Shown here: piece by piece, positions 1 to 7,526 of the stretch | Layout: each line of letters begins with the position of its first letter | How positions within the stretch are numbered: the first letter of the stretch is position 1 | Assembly (NCBI RefSeq): GCF_014653275.1 | Contig: NZ_BNAL01000038.1 | Span: forward strand, 1-19,349 | Source: Deinococcus piscis | GTDB taxonomy: Bacteria; Deinococcota; Deinococci; Deinococcales; Deinococcaceae | Length of the DNA: 19,349 nt | Reading direction: 5' to 3' | Made by a program: the position numbers and the translations under genes | Notes under the pieces: generated by a model | Database searches by the model: none | What the model saw: only the letters and a program-made list of their open reading frames with translations | Told to the model about the DNA's origin: nothing

Positions 1-2
1 GT

Positions 3-64
3 CAACCAAATAGCGGCTTCGTCGAGGAAAAGAAGTTTCAGGAGGCCGAACTTGGCCCCCTTTT
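3..64 (+). pseudogene. Possible 3' fragment of a gene cut by the first IS
   Basis: One plus-strand frame is open from base 3 to the IS end and reads like protein (NSGFVEEKKFQEAELGPLF). It is then lost in the insertion sequence beginning near base 65. No start or family can be seen because the window begins here. It could equally be non-coding. Confidence 0.2.
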
Positions 65-127
65 TACTCAGAACTTGCACCTGAATAGGGAGTCAAAAAG
101 CGCTCCCAGAGCTGAAAATCTGGAAGT

Positions 128-1216
128 GTGTACAAACAGGTTTCAGGGGAGCGCGCCCGTATTCTCGCACGGCAGGTTCTGACAGTTCCAGAGACGCTGT
201 ATCAGCAGCGAAGCTTGCAAGCTTCGCTGCACCTCTTCCATAGTCCAGGCCAGAAGACCAAGTTCAGCCAGGCTGAGGGGGTCAGTCCCAGCGCGCTGAG
301 CCGTTTCTTCAACGTCTATGACTGGGATTCAGACCGCTGTTGGGAAGAGATGCAGGACACCCAGTGGCGCACCCTGCTGGATGCAGCTCGTCAAAAACGC
401 AGACCTCGTCTGCGTCTCAGCGTGGACCTGACCACAGTGGAAAAAGTGGGGACTCAGCTACCTTATGTCAGCGTCTACAACGGCAGGCACGGCATTCATC
501 TGGTGGTCCTGTTCGCCGAGTACGGGGAACTGAAGTTCCCCATCTCCTACCGGGTCTATCAGGGCAAGCACACCAGCACTCCCGTCACGTTAGCCCTCGA
601 CCTGCTGGAAGAGGTGCCAGACTTCGTGGGGAAGCGCTTTCAGATCTGCGTACTGGCAGACAGCGGATTCGAATCCGCTGTCTTTCTGGACGGTGTGCAG
701 CGCCTGGGTTTCGAGTTCGTAGTGGGTGTGAGGAGTAACCGGCGCACCGATCATCCTGGGCGGGTGACGGTGGCGGATTGTCCACACGGAGGGTACGTCA
801 ACCTCGCCAATTGGCCTCTGGAAACGCTGTCTCTGGGGAGGGTGGACCGTGGGGACCGCGAATTCTTTGCAGTGTCATCCGAGCTGTTGGAGGGAGACGA
901 AATCACGGCCGAAGGGAAACGGCGCTGGGCGCTGGAATCCTTTTTTAAGGAAGGCAAGCATCAGTTTGGGTTGGCGCAGTTCGCGCTGCGAACTGCCAGA
1001 GGTCTGGACCGCTGGATTCTGATGGTCTTCCTGGCCTTCACTCTGACCATGCTTCACCGCTCAGAGGACATGACCCTGAAGGAAGCTGCACGCTTGGCTC
1101 TCTACACCCTGTTCCCCGAAGTCAGACTGAACCACCTGCTGGGCCAGCTTCAAAAAGAGCAAGAATTCCTGCACCAGCACGGCTATTCGCTCAGCTATGC
1201 AAGGTGCAAGTTATGA
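128..1216 (+). CDS. DDE transposase, IS4 superfamily (IS701-like)
   Basis: A 362-residue DDE transposase that would cut and rejoin the ends of its own element. Visible catalytic signature: Asp100 ([10 protein letters not shown]), Asp178 (VLADSGFES), Glu270 and Lys277 in [13 protein letters not shown], which fits the R-(3)-E-(6)-K part of the IS4 YREK signature; the usual Tyr is not in place. It begins with a GTG; no clear ribosome-binding site supports this start. The reading frame is intact and fills the element between its inverted repeats. Two perfect 26-bp palindromes lie inside the gene (205-230 and 658-683), the second over the codons of the second catalytic Asp. The superfamily is secure; the exact family (IS4 or IS701) is not. 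Confidence 0.85.
   Translation: MYKQVSGERARILARQVLTVPETLYQQRSLQASLHLFHSPGQKTKFSQAEGVSPSALSRFFNVYDWDSDRCWEEMQDTQWRTLLDAARQKRRPRLRLSVDLTTVEKVGTQLPYVSVYNGRHGIHLVVLFAEYGELKFPISYRVYQGKHTSTPVTLALDLLEEVPDFVGKRFQICVLADSGFESAVFLDGVQRLGFEFVVGVRSNRRTDHPGRVTVADCPHGGYVNLANWPLETLSLGRVDRGDREFFAVSSELLEGDEITAEGKRRWALESFFKEGKHQFGLAQFALRTARGLDRWILMVFLAFTLTMLHRSEDMTLKEAARLALYTLFPEVRLNHLLGQLQKEQEFLHQHGYSLSYARCKL
205..230. repeat. Perfect 26-bp palindrome inside the transposase gene
   Basis: The left half GCAGCGAAGCTTG is followed without a spacer by its exact reverse complement. It encodes part of QQRSLQASL near the transposase N-terminus. Function unknown. Confidence 0.85.
658..683. repeat. Second perfect 26-bp palindrome inside the same transposase gene
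   Basis: The left half AGACAGCGGATTC is followed directly by its exact reverse complement, centred on TTCGAA. It encodes [10 protein letters not shown], including catalytic Asp178. It could fold into a strong cruciform or mRNA hairpin. Confidence 0.85.
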
Positions 1217-1223
1217 GTACAAT

Positions 1224-2399
1224 CTCAGTACCTGACAGGTTGAAGGAAACGTTGTCTGGATCGCAGAAAAATATGAAGCAGGGCGGCTTATGGAGGTGTG
1301 AAACCGAACCAAGCCGCCCTGACGAATGTTGACACATTCGTGGTCTACCTGAAAGAGCGTCTCCCACACCACCGCATGGATCGTCTGCGCTGCGTTGCAG
1401 AAGTCCTGTTCGGCATTTTGCAGGCGGAATCCACCCTCCACCGCAAAATCGCGCTCCATATTGACCGTGCTGCAACGACACCGTCCATTACGCGCATGGT
1501 GGCCCGTGTGCTGCATGGTGCAGGTCTGACACAGCAGGACATCTTGGATGTCCTGCTTCCACTGCTGCCTGAGGAAAAACTGACCCTGATCATGGACCGC
1601 ACCAACTGGAAGCACGGTCAGTCTCACCTCAACCTGCTGGTCATCGGCGTGGTGCTGGGCAACGTTACTCTTCCACTTGCTTGGAAAGAACTGAAGCACG
1701 GCGGGAACAGTGAATCCAGGGCACGTATGATGCTGGTCGGTCAGCTGCTGAAACACATACCCGCACGCAGGTGGAAGGTCCTGATCGCGGATAGGGAGTT
1801 TCTCGGTCAGAAGTGGTTCACGTTTTTACGGCGCAGCGGGATCAAAAGATGCATTCGTATTCGGGCCAATACCGTGGTAGACGGTGAATATGCTCGTGAC
1901 TGTTTCGCGTCACTGGAGCCGGGTCAAATACGTGCCCTGTTTGACAAGGTCTGGGTTCAGGGCGGCTGGATGCGCGTGGTCGCGACGCTCTCCCCAGAGG
2001 GAGAGCGGGTGCTCGTCGCTTCAGACTTATCCGTCTGGGACACGCTCACCATCTATAGGCAGCGCTGGGCCATCGAAACCACCTTCTCTGCCATGAAATC
2101 CAGAGGCTTGAATCTGGAGCAAACCCACATGACCAACCCGGAGCGGGTAGGGAACTTGTTTAGTCTGCTGACCCTAGCTTTGACCTGGATGCTGCGCGTG
2201 GGGGAATGGCGAGCGGCAGCAAGGCCCATACGTGTCAAAACACATGGTCGCCCTGCGGTCAGCAGGGCGAGGTACGGGTATGAGGAGCTGAGCCGTGCGT
2301 TGCGGTGGGGCGGGGAGAAATTCAGGCTCTTTTTGGACCTCTTGAGGACTCCATTTCCTGCGCCAGGAGGGGCTGAAAGGCAACCTGTCAGGTACTGAG
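1224..2399 (+). mobile_element. IS4-family insertion sequence, copy 1
   Basis: The left end CTCAGTACCTGACAGGTTG is matched by its reverse complement at the right end (2381-2399), giving a 19-bp perfect inverted repeat that surrounds one transposase gene. The element is 1,176 bp. A second copy of identical length and orientation lies at 5688-6863. No target-site duplication is obvious. The left end lies 4 bases from the end of the previous IS, so one element probably landed beside the other. Confidence 0.85.
1298..2398 (+). CDS. IS4-family DDE transposase, copy 1
   Basis: A 366-residue transposase. Catalytic residues: Asp100 ([10 protein letters not shown]), Asp165 (LIADREFLG) and the perfect IS4 YREK signature in [15 protein letters not shown] (Tyr253, Arg256, Glu260, Lys267). 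The GTG start lies directly beside a GGAGG and so is poorly spaced; a slightly later start is possible. The stop codon lies in the right inverted repeat. The gene is intact and differs from copy 2 at a modest number of codons (for example KHGQ against KLGQ after the first Asp), so both copies may be active and recently spread. Confidence 0.9.
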   Translation: MKPNQAALTNVDTFVVYLKERLPHHRMDRLRCVAEVLFGILQAESTLHRKIALHIDRAATTPSITRMVARVLHGAGLTQQDILDVLLPLLPEEKLTLIMDRTNWKHGQSHLNLLVIGVVLGNVTLPLAWKELKHGGNSESRARMMLVGQLLKHIPARRWKVLIADREFLGQKWFTFLRRSGIKRCIRIRANTVVDGEYARDCFASLEPGQIRALFDKVWVQGGWMRVVATLSPEGERVLVASDLSVWDTLTIYRQRWAIETTFSAMKSRGLNLEQTHMTNPERVGNLFSLLTLALTWMLRVGEWRAAARPIRVKTHGRPAVSRARYGYEELSRALRWGGEKFRLFLDLLRTPFPAPGGAERQPVRY

Positions 2400-2633
2400 G
2401 GCGGCGGCTATGCTCTGGGCTGCCTGTGCAAAATAGCTTCCTTCGCTGTCTAACACGATTTCGAGTAGTGTGAGTGCGTCGGCGTCTTGGGGTGACGCGA
2501 GAGTAGGAACAGTAACCTGCGCTAAGGGGAAATTCCTGCTGTAATCGTTGTTATCGCAGGATTTCCGAGACCCTCGTCCGACAAGAACGACTTCGATTGG
2601 CACGACATTCCTGTCGTTTTGAACACTTATCAC
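2388..2633 (-). pseudogene. Remnant ORF truncated by IS copy 1
   Basis: A minus-strand frame starting at a GTG reads a plausible protein segment (NFPLAQVTVPTLASPQDADA) and ends with a stop supplied by the IS inverted repeat, so any gene here has lost its 3' end. There is no ribosome-binding site, and an in-frame stop lies shortly upstream. I recognise no family. It is most likely a decayed gene, or not a gene at all. Confidence 0.25.
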
Positions 2634-2800
2634 AGGAAAAATGACACGAACTGAACGGCTTGGCTGCTATGCCAACCTAATCCTGAAAAAATGTCGTCTA
2701 GGGCAGTAATTCCTTCCATCCAAATTCCTTAGCGCAGGAATCGGTTCTTACTCTCACGACAGGCCTACGTCTCCGCGAAGCTCAGCTTTACGCCGATCCC
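2634..2800. other. Intergenic stretch with nothing recognisable
   Basis: No supported gene, RNA or repeat between the IS-truncated remnant and the terminator of the lipoprotein operon. Short words such as GCAGGAAT/ATTCCT recur, but I see no organised array. Confidence 0.4.
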
Positions 2801-2834
2801 AATAAAATAGGAGGGCTCCTTCAAAACCCTCCTA
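2801..2834 (-). terminator. Rho-independent terminator of the lipoprotein/immunity-like operon
   Basis: Read on the minus strand, TAGGAGGG (2827-2834) pairs with CCCTCCTA (2808-2815) and is followed by TTTTATT. It lies about 30 bases after the stop of the small gene ending at 2864, as expected for the end of this two-gene unit. Confidence 0.75.
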
Positions 2835-2863
2835 CCTCACTTAATTATAATTTTGTGAATAAG

Positions 2864-3082
2864 TTACGAATTATTTTTTATCTCCGCTTCCAAAATTGGC
2901 AGCAAGCGATCTAATAGCTCTCCTGCTTCCCTTCTTGTCATACCGATAACCGTCTGAAACTCGCTCTCCATCCAAGCATCCTCCTTAGAGTCCGCACTGG
3001 AAAGAAAACGGAGAGAATTTAACAAACCGTTATGTAAGGCAGTAATATCCTTAATGTTTAAATTTTCATTGAGATTCTTCAT
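2864..3082 (-). CDS. Small acidic protein, candidate immunity partner of the upstream lipoprotein
   Basis: A 72-residue protein with mostly helical character and many Asp/Glu residues. It has no signal peptide or membrane segment, so it should be cytoplasmic. Its ATG overlaps the stop of the lipoprotein gene in an ATGA arrangement, so translation is probably coupled. The pair shares a promoter upstream and a terminator downstream. A small acidic gene immediately after a gene with a toxin-like C-terminus is the usual layout of toxin/immunity pairs, and this is why I propose the role. I do not recognise its family from sequence. It is AT-rich compared with the rest of the window. Confidence 0.6.
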   Translation of the reverse strand: MKNLNENLNIKDITALHNGLLNSLRFLSSADSKEDAWMESEFQTVIGMTRREAGELLDRLLPILEAEIKNNS

Positions 3083-3900
3083 GCTCCAGTAAATCTATTG
3101 AAATAATCTTCAGATACAGGAAAAGCGGTGCCTCTATCGAAAGCTCCTGGGTTGTAGATGATTATAACTTTCTTAACAGTATCATAGAGAGCGATTTTTC
3201 CATTTAAAACTCCCTTGTCTTTAATAAGATACCGCCCACTGTATCTAGTCTTTATAGAGTTATGTATATATTCCTGTAAAGCCGACTGACTATATATTCC
3301 AATGGAACGAGTTGAAAAGCCATTAGCGTGACCTTGCCAGCTATGTGCCGCTAACCTTTGAGAAACTTCATAAGTTGGATGAACAAATTGGTTTCCGCCA
3401 GAACAGCTAATCTCATATTCTGGGGTTTCATTTATAGAAGGATTTGCGGTAGCATTATTTCCGAAGAACTCAATCTTGGTTATGTAAGAGCCGATAGAGC
3501 AGGGAGCATCAATTTTCAATTTATCGGGACCTAAATTGCTAACTAGATTAGTTTTATAATTGACTGTAGTAGTTGCAATTTTTCTCTGTATGCCGTTATC
3601 TACCTTAACGATATGTATGAGCGCATCAACGCTTGCTGATACTTTGTTGCCCAAGCAAAGTATTCCACCATCCGCCCTAATACGGCCCGCTCCGTAGTAA
3701 GGACGGTTAGGGCTAATTTTGCAGGCGCCGACCTGTTGCGTCTCTAAACTATCTACGGCAGCACTCCCAGAAGCATCAGACAGGGAACTTTCAACTGTAG
3801 AAGTCAAACCATTCCCAGAATCATGCACTTCAGGCAGATTCTGGCTTCCACAACTCGACAGCAATAAACCTAAGATTCCTAAAACGGCTACTTTTTTCAT
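3079..3900 (-). CDS. Lipoprotein with a toxin-like C-terminal domain
   Basis: A 273-residue predicted lipoprotein. The N-terminus has Lys2-Lys3, a hydrophobic stretch and the lipobox LSSC with Cys17 as the lipidated residue, so the protein should be membrane-anchored outside the cytoplasm. A Ser/Thr-rich linker follows (about 18-55). A middle region has several Cys. The last 90 residues (from about 182) contain AAHSWQGHANG, an SxxxLQEYI helix, GKIALYDTVKKVIII and NPGAFDRGTAF...YF. The pattern of a helix, a 'gk.a.yd..t.vvii.np' strand pair and a GTAF motif resembles C-terminal domains of polymorphic toxins, possibly RNases; this is recalled resemblance, not a database match. A strong GGAGGT ribosome-binding site precedes the ATG. 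Low GC suggests horizontal transfer. It could also be an ordinary surface lipoprotein of unknown role. Confidence 0.75.
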   Translation of the reverse strand: MKKVAVLGILGLLLSSCGSQNLPEVHDSGNGLTSTVESSLSDASGSAAVDSLETQQVGACKISPNRPYYGAGRIRADGGILCLGNKVSASVDALIHIVKVDNGIQRKIATTTVNYKTNLVSNLGPDKLKIDAPCSIGSYITKIEFFGNNATANPSINETPEYEISCSGGNQFVHPTYEVSQRLAAHSWQGHANGFSTRSIGIYSQSALQEYIHNSIKTRYSGRYLIKDKGVLNGKIALYDTVKKVIIIYNPGAFDRGTAFPVSEDYFNRFTGA

Positions 3901-3921
3901 AGACCCTTACCTCCGGACAAA

Positions 3922-3949
3922 TTTATAGCCATCACTCCCTAAATCGCAA
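3922..3949 (-). promoter_or_regulatory. Promoter of the lipoprotein gene
   Basis: On the minus strand, TTGCGA (3944-3949) and TATAAA (3922-3927) are separated by 16 bases, close to a sigma-70 consensus. They lie just upstream of the GGAGGT ribosome-binding site and ATG at 3900. Confidence 0.6.
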
Positions 3950-4081
3950 ACTCCTCAGTATCTGACATCTTGCAGTTTTGAAGTGCTGCTTGGCAGGGAC
4001 GTCTGGTACGTGAATTTACATGCCAGCCATACTTTCGCAAACACTGTCCTGGACACAATTTCCAGAAACTGCGAGATGTCA

Positions 4082-4210
4082 ACGCCGTTTAGGGCCTAGC
4101 AAGATTGTGGGCGAGTACGGCTAAGACGACGCGGAGCTTAAGTGAACCCAGGGTTTTGGTTTGGGCAGAGCGGATTTGAGCTTCCACAAGCGCAGAGAAG
4201 ACTGTTTCAA
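4082..4210. repeat. 129-bp perfect inverted repeat, left arm (IS982 3' end)
   Basis: Every base from 4082 to 4210 is matched by the reverse complement of 4927-5055. This arm is the genuine 3' end of the IS982 transposase gene plus its terminal repeat. Confidence 0.9.
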
Positions 4211-4862
4211 TACGTTTGCGGATTTTGGGATGGCGAGATTCTCGCCATCCCGTGTCATATCTGGTGTTCTTCTTGGGCGGATACACGTAGCCCAGACAGC
4301 AATACCCCTTATCGCCAATGATGGTTGGGCCTTCAAACTCTGGCCATCTGAGATTCAGCTCATAGCTGACCGTAACGTCATGGAGGTTGGCAGGTCGGAT
4401 GACGTACTGAACGATTTGTCCACCTGGTGTGACCCAGGCGTGCAGCTTATATCCGAAGAACTCGCCCTGAGTTCCAAATCCCCATTTCGCGCCTGGGAAC
4501 TGACAAAGGTGCGTGCGTTTGGGACGGCAAATGGGGAGGGGCATTGAATCAACTACGACTTCAGTGCAGGGCTGAGCTGGGCTTGCAACATGCTCTAGGA
4601 GTGGCAACAGTTTGATGCCCCTGGTGTAGGCCTGAGTGTAGGAAGGAAGACCGGGACGGTCTTCCTTGAGGATGTTCCACCAGATGGAAGGAAATGGATG
4701 CTTGAAGACGAGACGGGAGAGCAGCAGAGCAACCAGCATGGCATCTGTGACCTTCTGGTGCGGGCAGATTTTCTGGTCGCTGAAATGCTTCTTAGCCCAG
4801 AAATAGAGGTGGCGAATGACGTGCCGACGTCCTAGACTATGGTGGAGACGATATTTAGCCAT
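4089..4862 (-). CDS. IS982-family transposase
   Basis: A 257-residue DDE transposase of the IS982 type. The first acidic residue lies in VVVDSMPLPICRPKR (Asp105), the second in IIGDKGY (Asp184) and the third in KRIETVFSAL (Glu219), followed by the family's typical C-terminal 'gslklRvvlavLahnl' segment. The length is close to the family's usual 260-290 residues and the frame is intact, ending LARP at a stop in the terminal repeat. The copy could be functional. Its last 40 codons are duplicated in inverted orientation at 4927-5055. Confidence 0.88.
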   Translation of the reverse strand: MAKYRLHHSLGRRHVIRHLYFWAKKHFSDQKICPHQKVTDAMLVALLLSRLVFKHPFPSIWWNILKEDRPGLPSYTQAYTRGIKLLPLLEHVASPAQPCTEVVVDSMPLPICRPKRTHLCQFPGAKWGFGTQGEFFGYKLHAWVTPGGQIVQYVIRPANLHDVTVSYELNLRWPEFEGPTIIGDKGYCCLGYVYPPKKNTRYDTGWRESRHPKIRKRIETVFSALVEAQIRSAQTKTLGSLKLRVVLAVLAHNLARP

Positions 4863-4926
4863 GTCGTCTCTATTTTTATGTGTCTGAGACGCACTTCACC
4901 AGGGGGCGGTCAGGCCCTAAACGGCG

Positions 4927-5055
4927 TTGAAACAGTCTTCTCTGCGCTTGTGGAAGCTCAAATCCGCTCTGCCCAAACCAAAACCCTGGGTTCACTTAAG
5001 CTCCGCGTCGTCTTAGCCGTACTCGCCCACAATCTTGCTAGGCCCTAAACGGCGT
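4927..5055. pseudogene. Inverted 129-bp remnant of a second IS982 copy (right arm)
   Basis: Identical, in opposite orientation, to 4082-4210. On the plus strand it encodes only the last 40 or so residues of an IS982 transposase (ETVFSALVEAQIRSAQTKTL onward to LARP) and ends in the IS terminal repeat. It joins the intact IS through a TT shared by both. The complete identity of the arms indicates a recent duplication, gene conversion or rearrangement. Confidence 0.85.
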
Positions 5056-5230
5056 GTTGTGTTAAATGGTATCCATTCTTCAGGCCAAGTTTTTGGCGAA
5101 AACTCGCGTACGGCGTACGATGCCGGTTCAACGGCATGCTCTACCATTAGTTACATGACCCCCATGATCAGTGTCTACAAGGTTTTTGCGTGACTTCCCT
5201 GGGCACAAGACCCCAAACAGGGTGTTCAGA
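5056..5230. other. Short intergenic region with small dyads
   Basis: Contains GCCAA-GTTT-TTGGC, a CGTACG repeat separated by one base, and ATGCCG-GTTCAA-CGGCAT. No gene is supported. An AGGGTG about 8 bases before the ATG at 5231 is a plausible ribosome-binding site for the broken lipoprotein gene downstream. Confidence 0.4.
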
Positions 5231-5689
5231 ATGTATAGAAGAACATTCAGAAAACTAGTGCCTTGGCTGATAACCTCGGCCTCTCTTTGTTCATGTAAGG
5301 GCCAAGAGCCGATGGTCATTAGTGAATTTTACTTAGCAGAAGATGGTTATTTCTCTATACATGCAGAGCTTAAGAACAACACCGATACACCTGTCGAGCT
5401 TTTACTGAATTGTTTCTCTCAGGTTGGACTTATAGATAAGTTAGGGACATATATAGAAATGCCCTTGTATTACAACTATGAGGGTAGGCAATCAGTTAAG
5501 TTTGATGTGTGTATCGAAGATGTAAGACAGTAATAGAGCCACACGATACATTGGTCTATGAATCAGGAAAAATCAAGATTAGCCCCGAAGTTGATTTGAA
5601 CAACGTCAGTAAGGTGAAGTTTGCTACGCTCGGCAAGGTTCTGTCTGGCCCTGAGTCTGTTCGGCTTCGCACGACTTCAGATGACCTCT
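5231..5689 (+). pseudogene. Broken lipoprotein gene (frameshift, then cut by IS4 copy 2)
   Basis: The reading frame from ATG 5231 starts with a Lys/Arg-rich N-terminus, a hydrophobic segment and Cys residues (ITSASLCSCKG) that could be a lipobox. It continues through FYLAEDGYFSIHAELKNNTD and stops at 5533. From about 5520 the next frame carries on with compatible protein sequence (TVIEPHDTLVYESGKIKISP) to the IS end, so a frameshift has probably split one gene. The IS4 copy at 5688 then removes its 3' end. An earlier in-frame ATG at 5171 exists but lacks a signal-like start. The gene is AT-rich like the other lipoprotein gene in this IS-bounded segment. Family unknown. Confidence 0.55.
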
Positions 5690-6863
5690 CAGTACCTGAC
5701 ACGTTGAAGGAAACGTTGTCTGGGTCGCAGAAAAATATGAAGCAGGGCGGCTTATGGAGGTGTGAAACCGAACCAAGCCGCCCTGACGAATGTTGACACA
5801 TTCGTGGTCTACCTGAAAGAGCGTCTCCCACACCACCGCATGGATCGTCTGCGCTGCGTTGCAGAAGTCCTGTTCGGCATTTTGCAGGCGGAATCTACCC
5901 TCCACCGCAAAATCGCGCTCCATATTGACCGTGCTGCGACGACACCGTCCATCACGCGTATGGTGGCTCGTGTGCTGCATGGTGCTGGTCTGACCCAGCA
6001 GGACATCTTGGATGTCCTGCTTCCACTGCTGCCTGAGGGAAAACTGACCCTGATCATGGACCGCACCAACTGGAAGCTCGGCCAGTCTCACCTCAACCTG
6101 CTGGTCATCGGCGTGGTGCTGGGCAACGTTACTCTTCCACTTGCTTGGAAAGAACTGAAGCACGGCGGGAACAGTGAATCCAGGGCACGTATGATGCTGG
6201 TCGGTCAGCTGCTGAAACACCTACCCGCACGCAGGTGGAAGGTCCTGATCGCGGATAGGGAGTTTCTCGGTCAGAAGTGGTTCACGTTTTTACGGCGCAG
6301 CGGGATCAAAAGATGCATTCGTATTCGGGCCAATACCGTGGTAGACGGTGAATATGCTCGTGACTGTTTCGCGTCACTGGAGCCGGGTCAAATACGTGCC
6401 CTGTTTGACAAGGTCTGGGTTCAGGGCGGCTGGATGCGAGTAGTCGCGACGCTCTCCCCAGAGGGAGAGCGGGTCATCATCGCTTCAGACTTATCCGTCT
6501 GGGACACGCTCACCATCTATAGGCAGCGCTGGGCCATAGAGACCACCTTCTCAGCCATGAAATCCAGAGGGTTGAATCTGGAGCAAACCCACATGACCAA
6601 CCCGGAGCGTGTAGGAAACCTGTTTGGTCTGCTGACCCTGGCCTTGACCTGGATGCTGCGTGTGGGGGAATGGCGAGCGGCAGCAAGGCCCATACGTGTC
6701 AAAAAACATGGTCGCCCTGCGGTCAGCAGGGCGAGGTATGAGTATGAGGAGCTGAGCCGTGCGCTGCGGTGGGGCGGGGAGAAATTCAGGCTCTTCCTGG
6801 ACCTCTTGAGGACTCCATTTCCCGCGCCAGGAGGGGCCGAAAGGCAACCTGTCAGGTACTGAG
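5688..6863 (+). mobile_element. IS4-family insertion sequence, copy 2
   Basis: Same 1,176-bp length, end sequences and orientation as the copy at 1224-2399; the left end has one changed base (CTGACACG instead of CTGACAGG). It cuts the lipoprotein gene on its left and ends 12 bases before the start codon of the PRTRC protein B gene on its right. No target-site duplication is seen. Confidence 0.85.
5762..6862 (+). CDS. IS4-family DDE transposase, copy 2
   Basis: A 366-residue protein nearly identical to the transposase of copy 1. It has the same Asp100, Asp165 and [15 protein letters not shown] signature (Tyr253, Arg256, Glu260, Lys267), so it is probably catalytically competent. Differences are scattered substitutions such as ERVIIAS for ERVLVAS. 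The same GTG start is used, with the same closely placed GGAGG. Transcription runs toward the PRTRC genes, so read-through from this IS could drive them. Confidence 0.9.
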   Translation: MKPNQAALTNVDTFVVYLKERLPHHRMDRLRCVAEVLFGILQAESTLHRKIALHIDRAATTPSITRMVARVLHGAGLTQQDILDVLLPLLPEGKLTLIMDRTNWKLGQSHLNLLVIGVVLGNVTLPLAWKELKHGGNSESRARMMLVGQLLKHLPARRWKVLIADREFLGQKWFTFLRRSGIKRCIRIRANTVVDGEYARDCFASLEPGQIRALFDKVWVQGGWMRVVATLSPEGERVIIASDLSVWDTLTIYRQRWAIETTFSAMKSRGLNLEQTHMTNPERVGNLFGLLTLALTWMLRVGEWRAAARPIRVKKHGRPAVSRARYEYEELSRALRWGGEKFRLFLDLLRTPFPAPGGAERQPVRY

Positions 6864-6875
6864 CCCGTTTCCAAC

Positions 6876-7523
6876 ATGCAGCTGCAGGCCACCGACGCGC
6901 TGGTGCTGTTCAGCGGTCCCCACAGCTCCCTGGTTCAGCACTATCCCTTAAGTCAGATAGACGGTCAGCTGGTCTTCGGAGCCGGGTCCGCCGTCACCGA
7001 CACCTTCTTTACCGAGCTGGCCCAGCATGCCCGCAGCAGCAGCCTGATGTTTCTCCCCAATGAGGTGCTGGGCTTCTCAACCCGCGAGATGATCTGGTGG
7101 GAACCGGCAAAGAAACGCGCCCTGTTCTTCCACGAAAGCAGCAGTGTCCAGATTCAGGAGCCCATTCCACTCCCGGCCCTCCTGTTCCGGGTCACGGCGA
7201 CAGGGGCCATGAGCATTTACGCCCTAGCAGAGGACACACGCCCCGACCTGGACACTGCGCTCTACCACGCACCTGTTATGAACGTTTTCAACGATCAGCA
7301 AGTTTGCCTGGGCAGCACCGAGCTGCCAGAGCACCTTGACCCTCGGCTCACCGCTGAATACAGCGAAGCGTATTTCCGCTCTGCATTCACGCACGGGCGG
7401 CCTCAACTGCTGACCGGGCAACCCTACGCTGAGGTGCTGCATGAGGCCGTTGACCGCGGCCACTTTCCTACCGACTACCTTAAACCGGCACATCAGACCC
7501 TCGCTGGGCTGTTCAGGAGATGA
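6876..7523 (+). CDS. PRTRC system protein B (E2-like)
   Basis: A 215-residue protein with the hallmarks of PRTRC protein B, placed by Pfam among prokaryotic E2-like (ubiquitin-conjugating) families. Visible features: an N-terminal 'DALVLFSG...HYPL..IDGQLVFGAGSAVT' region; a central 'LPALLFRVTATGAMSIYALAEDTRPDLDTALYHAP' stretch (line split for length: LPALLFRV, then SIYALAEDTRPD, then LYHAP); the motif NVFNDQQVCLGS with Cys144; and 'FRSAFTHGRPQLL'. Cys144 is the only cysteine in the protein and is the expected thioester residue if the E2 assignment holds. The IS4 right end lies 12 bases upstream; there is no clear ribosome-binding site and the frame stays open into the IS, so some 5' sequence may have been lost. 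The ThiF-family gene follows 3 bases after the stop. Confidence 0.8.
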   Translation: MQLQATDALVLFSGPHSSLVQHYPLSQIDGQLVFGAGSAVTDTFFTELAQHARSSSLMFLPNEVLGFSTREMIWWEPAKKRALFFHESSSVQIQEPIPLPALLFRVTATGAMSIYALAEDTRPDLDTALYHAPVMNVFNDQQVCLGSTELPEHLDPRLTAEYSEAYFRSAFTHGRPQLLTGQPYAEVLHEAVDRGHFPTDYLKPAHQTLAGLFRR

Positions 7524-7526
7524 ACT

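Larger units (their letters stand above)
65..1219 (+). mobile_element. IS4-superfamily insertion sequence with 18-bp terminal inverted repeats
   Basis: Bases 65-82 and 1202-1219 form an inverted repeat, TACTCA(G/T)AACTTGCACCT, with one mismatch. Between them lies a single transposase gene whose stop codon falls inside the right repeat. I see no convincing target-site duplication. The right end sits only 4 bases from the next IS. The element looks intact and is about 1.15 kb, a normal size for the IS4/IS701 group. Confidence 0.75.
4081..4928 (-). mobile_element. IS982-family insertion sequence
   Basis: The ends carry a perfect 17-bp inverted repeat, AACGCCGTTTAGGGCCT (4081-4097, and its complement at 4912-4928), around one IS982-type transposase gene on the minus strand. 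The transposase stop codon lies in the repeat. No target-site duplication is seen; on its right the element runs straight into an inverted piece of another copy of the same IS. Confidence 0.8.

Noticed and set aside
3954..3970. CTCAGTATCTGACA resembles the end of the IS4 elements (CTCAGTACCTGACA).
   Set aside because: Only 14 bases match and the similarity stops there; no second end or transposase piece is nearby. It could be a worn IS scar or chance.
4839..5048. Plus-strand frame encoding the end of an IS982 transposase as if it were a separate gene.
   Set aside because: It is the inverted 129-bp duplicate of the IS end joined to IS flank sequence; it has no start signal and is not a gene.
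5095..5160. tRNA-like pieces on the minus strand: GGTAGAGCA like a D-arm and a hairpin TGCCG-TTGAAC-CGGCA like an anticodon arm.
   Set aside because: The loop has six bases instead of seven, and no T-arm or acceptor stem follows, so no tRNA can be folded. It could be a worn attachment-site fragment, but nothing shows that.
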